Assembly: GCF_024139115.2 (NCBI RefSeq) | Contig: NW_026942680.1 | Span: forward strand, 1 to 64,000 | Length of the DNA: 64,000 nt | Direction: 5' to 3' | From: Armigeres subalbatus | Taxonomy: Eukaryota; Arthropoda; Insecta; Diptera; Culicidae | Notes under the pieces: model-generated | The model's database searches: none | The model's input: only the letters and a program-made list of their open reading frames with translations | Told to the model about the DNA's origin: nothing | In this document: one piece after another, positions 58,076-64,000 of the stretch | How positions within the stretch are numbered: position 1 is the first letter of the stretch | Layout: every line of letters begins with the position of its first letter | Program-made: the position numbers and the translations under genes

Positions 58076-58974
58076 TTTTGGATTTTAAATGCTGCTAAAA
58101 TCTTTATTATGTTGTGGAAATTTATTTACAAGGACCCTTATAGGGTCCTTGTGAAAACAATTTTTAGTGTGTTTCTTCATTTTTTGTTGATATCCCTGTA
58201 AAAATATCATCGGAGTTACAAAAAATATCATAAAAAACCTTCAGAAAAAACTTTTGAGAATCATCTTCTAATTTTTGAAAGACTTTCTGCGGAAGAACCT
58301 ATTAAAATGAGGCATCTGCATCAAATCAAAGAACATTTATGTATTTACTATTGTTGTATAAACCCTTATTCGTTTTAGATGAATGTCATGAAAGCAATTT
58401 AAAATGTTTTAACACTATTCAAGAATTCCTGACGAAAAAACTTTTGATAAATGATAAGATATACCATGCTAAGTGGTTCATCGTAAAAGAAATAATCAAT
58501 CAGAAAATAAACAAATAACTTGGTATTACAAAGAAATTAACAAGGTGAAAATGGGTGAAAATGGTTCAATAGACATGTTTTGCGATGTTTCAGTATGGAT
58601 TAAAAATGGCAACAAGTTACATCCTTCTCTTCATAACATTCGTTTAAAGTATGTTTAAGAATCTAATACATGCTATTCAATAAGGGATTGGACATATTCG
58701 AAAAATAAAATTAAAAGCTTTCAAACGTATGTTTTGTTCTCAACAACATTTGCTAGTTTAAAATAAAGTCCATCTAGATAGACATAAAACTAATTTTCTA
58801 ATAAATAGTCTTAGATCTAGCATATTATTTTTTAATTTTTTTTCCTAAAACTAAATCCGCGCCAAATCCGCGCGAAACCGCAAAATCGTTATGTAAATCC
58901 GCGCCAAATCCGCGAAAACCGCGAAATCCGCGAAAATCGCGAAATCCGCGTAGTCGTAACAACCCTGCATCCCC

Positions 58975-60167
58975 CCAAGCCACTCATTCCCATAGTGCCA
59001 ATATTTAACTACCAATTATCACTGCGGTATTTGCCGAATCGAAAGCCAAACCGAAGCCGCGTGGCACGTCGTTGGCGTTGGTATTTGCCTATTGGTAACG
59101 GTTCACATGCACGTGCGTGCATTTATGGTAGGATAAACAATGGGAAAGTGTAGTACCAGTGCTTGATCGAAGGGTATAAAATTCCAAATCAAAATCCAAA
59201 AACGAATTCTTATTAGAGTTTGATTAGGGAAGTACTAAAATATCATTTGTTCAAACCCAATTTGTTATGGTTATGACACTAATTCAAGGACGAATTTTTA
59301 GATCGTCTTATCTGATTTTGCAATCAAAGATTAAAATGTCGATTTGTCGAATCTGAAGTTGATTCGAAAGCGTGAGTCATAAGATTCGACGTATCGACAT
59401 TTGAAAGTACGTTTATTGTTTTTCTTATCATTATTTGTCGTGTCGGACTGGAATGATCTATTTTCCGACTAATGGCCACATTCTCTCCCGTTGTCCAACG
59501 CTATTCGGAGGAACGATGCACGTGGCCATGTGATCGTTTTATTAATTAATTATGATTTTGCCCGGATAGCAATCCCATTGTTGCAATCGCCAACCGCTCA
59601 CCTGATCCGGAAGATCCGTAGGCGAACCTCGGGCAACAGCATTGAAGTAACGACTGGGCGCAACCGAATGGTGTACCCAAATTGAACATAATGAGATCTT
59701 ATCGCCATGTTGATGCTTTAGAAATGTACGTGATGTTTGTCTTGTTTTGGTGTAAGTTCGATTCGAATGGCACTCCCGAAGCCTATTACGTTATCTATCT
59801 GATTTCAGCGGCGATGACAGTTGCAAATATTTGTGAGATTTCGAAATTGTTTGAAAATCGAAAAACAAGAAATCTGCTTTGGGGTAAAATGACACTAGCC
59901 AACTTTATTTCACTCCTTTCAACCGTTTTCAGCGTACTTTAGAGATTTTTCTTCGCTGAATTCAGAAGTGTATTCACGTCCAGTTTGTAGAGGATTAGCA
60001 TAACAATAAAATAAAACGAAAATAACTGTACCTTGACTTACCGTTTGCTTATTTACGTACAGACTAAATAGAAGAAATGAAAAAGAATCGAACGAACTAG
60101 AGACAAAACAAAGTATGAAAAATTGACATTTTCTCCGATTGCTGTGATTCGGGTAAATAGGGGTAAA
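58975..60167. other. No firm gene; one weak hydrophobic ORF
   Basis: 58975-59110 is the far side of the hAT insertion and may be 5' UTR of the minus-strand candidate gene. The plus-strand ORF at 59682-59942 (86 codons, MNIMRSYRHVDALEMYVMFV start) has two or three hydrophobic stretches but no recognisable family. I leave it uncalled. Confidence 0.35.
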
Positions 60168-60400
60168 TCAAGACAAAATTTTCAAAACGACTTATCTGAT
60201 TTTGTAAACAAAGATTCAAACGACGATTTGACGAATCTGATAGCTCTCCCACGCAAAGCAACACCACCAATAGATGGGTGAAGGATTCCGCTACCCGTTG
60301 ATGGTGTTGGTTTGCGTGGGAGAGCTATCAGATTCGTCAAATCGTCGTTTGAATCTTTGTTTACAAAAGCAGATAAGTCGTTTTGAAAATTTTGTCTTGA
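60168..60400. mobile_element. Complete palindromic MITE, TCAAGACAAAATTTT ends
   Basis: 233 bp, with two arms of about 112 bp in near-perfect inversion: TCAAGACAAAATTTTCAAAA, ACGACTTATCTG, CTCCCACGCAAA on the left and the complements on the right, with a centre near 60285. Single arms of the same family occur at 9581-9708, 23815-23862 and 26085-26192. Confidence 0.85.
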
Positions 60401-60409
60401 AATATGGTT

Positions 60410-60940
60410 TTAGCATTGAGCGTCCTTGACTTTTGAATGGAACAGAATGGAAAAGAAATTATGTGTAGGGTTGATGTCCCAGATGAGCTTTTGACGTGAA
60501 AGGTAAAATAAATCACTTAGGAAAGGGACAATAGTGTGCGAAGTAATTCTATATACCTGGGTGGTGCGAATAGAATCGATTTGGTTGTCAAACTGAAGCC
60601 AAACTTTTCTATTGTGCCGGAGCCAAACATTGAAGATTGTGGTTATGTTTGTTTCAGATCCTATATTGAGAAGTATTGTTATTATTTGTGAAAAAAATAA
60701 AAATAAATTTAACAACTTCTTTGTAACAAATATTTTCACATTATATTTCGAGTTGAATATTAGTAGGAATGCAATTAAATAGCACTCGTTACGAAATTTT
60801 CCGAAATTCAACAGCTGATTGGAGCAGGAATGTATAATCATCGTAAAGTCATGTAGAGTCTCGCGCATTTGTGCGCCTTCATGCAGCATGGAAAGAGAAA
60901 TTCGAAGAGCGGGAAATGTTTGACAGCCAAGAAACTGCAA
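60410..60940 (-). CDS. Hydrophobic ORF, possible chemosensory receptor exon
   Basis: A 176-codon minus-strand ORF in A/T-rich DNA. It has a hydrophobic helix around residues 75-95 (LLNLFLFFSQIITILLNIGS) followed by TTIFNVWLRHNRKVWLQFDN QIDSIRTTQ, which then meets CAG|GTATAT, a usable donor at about 60557. The pattern N-W-x3-NR-x5-D after a membrane helix recalls insect gustatory receptors, but the resemblance is weak. Codons after the donor would not be used. It could also be a chance ORF favoured by A/T-rich composition. Confidence 0.25.
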   Translation of the reverse strand: MQFLGCQTFPALRISLSMLHEGAQMRETLHDFTMIIHSCSNQLLNFGKFRNECYLIAFLLIFNSKYNVKIFVTKKLLNLFLFFSQIITILLNIGSETNITTIFNVWLRHNRKVWLQFDNQIDSIRTTQVYRITSHTIVPFLSDLFYLSRQKLIWDINPTHNFFSILFHSKVKDAQC

Positions 60941-61264
60941 AATAATTGCTTATGGGATTGATTTCAAAATATCCCTCTCCTCGCTTGAGAGCAGAAAAGC
61001 GGCTCTATCCGCAGCACCCAGCTATATACAGATACATTATTTTAATTGTATGTGTGTGCGCAGGATGAGTTTGAGCTGAAAATAAGTTGTGTTCTTCTAC
61101 AAATTGATCTTGAAAATTAGACCAATACAAAGGTAAATCATCCGATCGGGATTAAAATATGAAAGAGTGAGTGAGAAAGGAGGTAGAGAGAGTTGATGAA
61201 TTGAGTACGTGAGCACATCATCGTCATTCAGAAATCTAGTACAGTCGATTTCTCCTAATCTTCG
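60941..61264. other. No recognisable gene
   Basis: Unassigned DNA. A GAGTGAGTGAGAAAGG stretch at about 61165 is short simple sequence. Confidence 0.35.
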
Positions 61265-61935
61265 GAATTTGAAAAATGGACGGTGAAAATTTGGATATTT
61301 ACCACACAGTTTTTGAGAAAAATGAGTTTTCATGGTTCTGTAAAGTTGGTTTTCTGCTCCTAATCTTGAAAATGAGGTTTGAATTACATAGAATAAATCT
61401 TACTTGATCAACATAAGGTGTTGGATTTTTTTAGGTACGTTCATTTGTTGTGAAAAACGGGATTAAGTTCCGTATTTCGTGAAAGAACGTATTTTCACAG
61501 AAATTTGGTTTCTCTACTCTACAAAGCTTTTCACTTTCACTTTCAGAATAAAGTTTGGAATTCATAAGTGGGCATAGAATGCATACGAGTTGTTGGATTT
61601 TATTAGGCACGTTTGTAGTGAAAAACGGAATTTTAATCACAAAAGTACGTTTTCTCATAGAAATTTGGTTTCTCTGCTCTGCAAAGCTGAATTGCGGCAT
61701 CTCACTTTAGGAATAAAGTTTGAATTTCATAGGATGGGCCTTACAGAATGCAAATGGGTTGTTAGATTTTATTTGGCACGTAAATGTGTTGTACAAAACA
61801 GAATTAAATTCACAAAACTACATATTCTTATTGAAATTTGGCTTCGTTTCTCTGCAAGGATGGATTTCAAGAACAAAGTTTGAATTTCCTAATTTTCCAA
61901 ATTTGTTCTCAAAGCGAGAAGCTGAAATTTAGCAT
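61265..61935. repeat. Tandem repeat of about 165 bp, 3-4 diverged units
   Basis: Units share GAAATTTGGTTTCTCTNCTC (61500, 61660, 61833), AATAAAGTTTG(G)AATT(T)C and TTNGATTTTATTNGGCACGT. The first unit (61265-61430) is the most diverged. A partial inverted unit follows at about 61945-61990. ORFs crossing it are repeat translations. Confidence 0.75.
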
Positions 61936-62297
61936 TGAAAAGTAGAGACCAAATTTCTTTGAAGATACGTACTTTTGTGAATTAAATTCGGTTTTGTCGT
62001 TGGATAACGTCTTTCCCGAAGGTACTGGGTCAAAATCTAAAATTGAGAACCGTCACGAAATCATGTAAGATTTTAAACGTTAATAGCGCCTTTGAAGATT
62101 CAGTTTTATTGAAAATCAAGATTATTTACGATAAACTATTCAAAATTAAAATTCTTGTTATATCCAGTAAGATTTTCAAAACCAACCAGTTTTGTTCATG
62201 CATTCCCAACACAGACATCAGATAGCTGTAAGCTGCGGGCCTTTTGGCGAACCGCAATATTTTCTTTGTGTATGAAATAAGCAGTGCCTGCCGCGTG

Positions 62298-62643
62298 ACC
62301 CGTAACGCAGGGTAGACCCCTTTACTTGGTGTGTTACGGGGTAAGATCTACCACGGTTACATTGCCAGCTACAGGCAAATCCTGACCCAACGAATACCTT
62401 CCTCATTATCCAACTCCATGGTACTTATGAGGGTGTCGCAAAGTCCTAGTTACGGTGAAGATGGGGGAGGCCAGGAGTAGTAATCCTCATGATTTTGTTA
62501 TTTTTGTCTAACACTGGAATCAAGGACCCCTCCCGTTCCTGATTTCTGATAGCATTCTAGATAAGGATTTCAAAAGTTAAACATGAGTATCACTAGAGTC
62601 CAATCTACGAATTACATCGTAACAATGGTAGTGCTAATGCTTG
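62298..62643. mobile_element. 346-bp retroposon with 21-bp duplication
   Basis: A perfect 21-bp direct repeat (62277-62297 and 62644-62664, containing GCAGTGCCTGCCGCGTG) flanks the segment. The length of the duplication points to target-primed insertion rather than a DNA transposon. The interior (GGTAAGATCTACCACGG, CAAATCCTGACCCAACGAAT, AGTAGTAATCCTCATGA) is one I associate with a common Aedes repeat, but I cannot name it. No poly(A) is visible. Confidence 0.65.
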
Positions 62644-62959
62644 ATAAGCAGTGCCTGCCGCGTGCGAGTCATTCTTTACACGCGCATCATACCGAATGGA
62701 CTGCACCGGTTCGGACCGAAACAAAACGATGAGAGTTATGGCATCAAATCTGTTGAAAGGAAGACGAGAACAACGAGACGGTAGCGGAGAGAGTTATTAA
62801 GAAAATGGAATCGAACTATGTAAGCGCCATATAAGGTTGGTGTCTTGGCTAAATGCGAGAAAGGCAGTATCACCACTCGGTGAATTAAGTTGGTTTTTTT
62901 TGTTGCTGTTTGTTATTGTGAAGACGAACTATTGAAAATAAATCACTTCTTTTCAATAC

Positions 62960-63535
62960 TATTTTTGAAAAGAAAGCTGATCCGAGGGCTACGAACTGGT
63001 GAGTTGAAATCCGGCAAGGGGCGCCTAACATAGCTCTGGTCCTCACAAGTTCCAATACTCACGCTTCCACGGGTCTTCCGATGACAATTGACCGCCAGCT
63101 AAAGGTTGCGTACTTGGCTGGTAGTGTAGCCTGGGCACTGTTGTCCTTATGACATCAGCTATAGTGAGAGGGTGAGTCATGTGGGGTCTGCCTAGGATGT
63201 GGTGGGGTTCGACAGTGGGCTCTGTTGAACTTCTATAAAAAGCTGCATGTGTCCCTAAGCAGGCCCTATCATAGCGACCGTGTGCCGCTCAAAGCGCACT
63301 AGCCTAGTCCTGGTGTCGGGTGGGACTTTAAAAAAAATTGACCCGACTGATCGAGCGTCTGTTCACCATGGAGGTGCGGCTCCAACAGCGTCTGTTCTGG
63401 CATCCAGCGGCTGAGTATGAAATGCTATTCCCCGGAAACTATACCTAAGATGGCAGCCCCATCCCGGTGGATAGGAAACCTTGGGCCAACAACCTAGAAA
63501 TTTGTTTGAAAAATTGAAACATCAATTTGTTCGAG
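62960..63535 (+). mobile_element. Probable 5' untranslated region of an RTE-like LINE
   Basis: GC-richer DNA without ORFs leads directly into the endonuclease pseudogene. It has the composition of a LINE 5' leader (CCAATACTCACGCTTCCACG, TTCTATAAAAAGCTG). Boundary not determined. Confidence 0.45.
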
Positions 63536-63539
63536 AATC

Positions 63540-64000
63540 AGATAATGAAAGAATACGGACTGATTTTACGGCGACGACTCTTAGCGCGAAACAACGGACA
63601 CGAATAGGAACATGGAACATTTAAACCCTAGCCCAGCAGGGTAAATTGGCACAACTTGCCAATGAGGCACGCCGCATGAAGCTTGAGATCCTGGGACTGA
63701 GTGAAGTCCGTTGGCCAAACTTTGGAGAACACAGAACGCCGTCGGGACAAGTTCTGCTATACTCTGGTTTACGAGGTGAACACGCTCCCCGGCAGTTGGC
63801 TTCCTACTAAGCGCTCAGGCACACTCTGCGCTTATGAAAAGGGAACCTATAAGTGAAAGGATAATCGTTGCCAGATTTAGAACACGGGTCCGGAACCTCA
63901 CTATAATCCAATGTTATGCGCCAACCGATGCTGCCGATCTGCAAGACAAAGATAACTTCTACAGCCAACTCAATGCCATCGTAGGTAGAATCCCGAAGGG
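63540..64000 (+). pseudogene. RTE-like LINE endonuclease, broken, runs off the window
   Basis: N-terminal part of an endonuclease/reverse transcriptase. RTRIGTWNI is followed by an in-frame TAA (63619-63621), then LAQQGKLAQLANEARRMKLE and ILGLSEVRWPN (metal-binding Glu region of EEP endonucleases). After RGEHAPRQ the frame shifts near 63800 and resumes GFLLSAQAHSALMKREPISE, IIVARFRTRVRNLTIIQCYA, PTDAADLQDKDNFYSQLNAI. Motif order matches EEP endonucleases of RTE-like LINEs. The stop and the frameshift make it non-functional. The remainder lies beyond 64000. Confidence 0.85.

Larger units (their letters stand above)
55426..58966. mobile_element. hAT-like element, 3.5 kb, with subterminal repeats
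   Basis: An 8-bp duplication GCATCCCC (55418-55425, 58967-58974) flanks inverted ends AGGGTTGTTACG and CGTAACAACCCT. Immediately inside both ends are clustered (A)AATCCGCGCC units (55466-55535 and 58855-58950), like the subterminal transposase-binding repeats of hAT elements. No transposase ORF survives. It carries the nested element at 55564-57279 and decayed GGAAATTCCTGCAGAAATTC repeats. Confidence 0.85.

Overview
The window looks like intergenic and intronic DNA from a large, transposon-rich mosquito genome, almost certainly Aedes. The main reason is the tRNA-derived SINE seen at 8519-8807, 34897-35015 and 45901-46179, which I recognise as the Aedes Feilai family. RTE-like LINE debris, dense TA-targeting MITEs, introns without coding sense and the near absence of long ORFs fit this. 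Nothing bacterial or viral was seen.

Genes are sparse. The one confident host gene part is the first coding exon of a UDP-glucuronosyltransferase (plus strand, 44976-45112, canonical GT donor). Its 5' UTR exon probably begins at 44794, and its next exon was not found here. Three weaker candidates are a possible signal-peptide exon (minus, 54744-54980), a short ORF ending at a splice donor (plus, 34222-34328), and a hydrophobic ORF resembling a chemosensory-receptor exon (minus, 60410-60940).

Everything else recognisable is mobile or repetitive. From left to right: an LTR remnant (1-215); small MITEs and a foldback (0.3-5.2 kb); a LINE derivative with promoter-like 100-bp monomers and a 22-bp target duplication (6.2-7.0 kb); a GTGAGAAGTGAG-type satellite with a Feilai and a TTCGGCCAAATGACC minisatellite (7.5-9.1 kb); a SINE holding a MITE and a second copy of that MITE holding a hAT MITE (9.8-11.2 kb); a 1.37-kb hAT-like element (16.0-17.4 kb); a foldback around the same satellite (18-19.3 kb); a GGGGAGACTTGATCCCC element with a nested palindrome (19.8-20.9 kb); a 2-kb hAT-like element in satellite DNA (21.6-23.7 kb); an element inserted into its own copy (27.1-30.5 kb); a broken RTE reverse transcriptase split by a MITE (30.6-32.3 kb); a 2.1-kb foldback carrying another copy of the LINE derivative (37.4-39.6 kb); several TA MITEs (46.9-49.0 kb); a 1.1-kb strand-asymmetric purine tract (51.4-52.6 kb); LINE ORF remains (52.9-54.5 kb); a 3.5-kb hAT-like element with nested MITEs (55.4-59.0 kb); a perfect foldback MITE (60.2 kb); a 165-bp tandem repeat (61.3-61.9 kb); and the broken 5' end of an RTE-like LINE running off the window (63.0-64.0 kb).

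The genes do not form a functional cluster. The interest lies in the layered insertion history, where target-site duplications allow relative dating, and in repeat families that recur in several contexts: the GTGAG satellite, the LINE 5' monomer, the GTCTAAGAC palindrome, and MITEs with GGG termini at TA sites.
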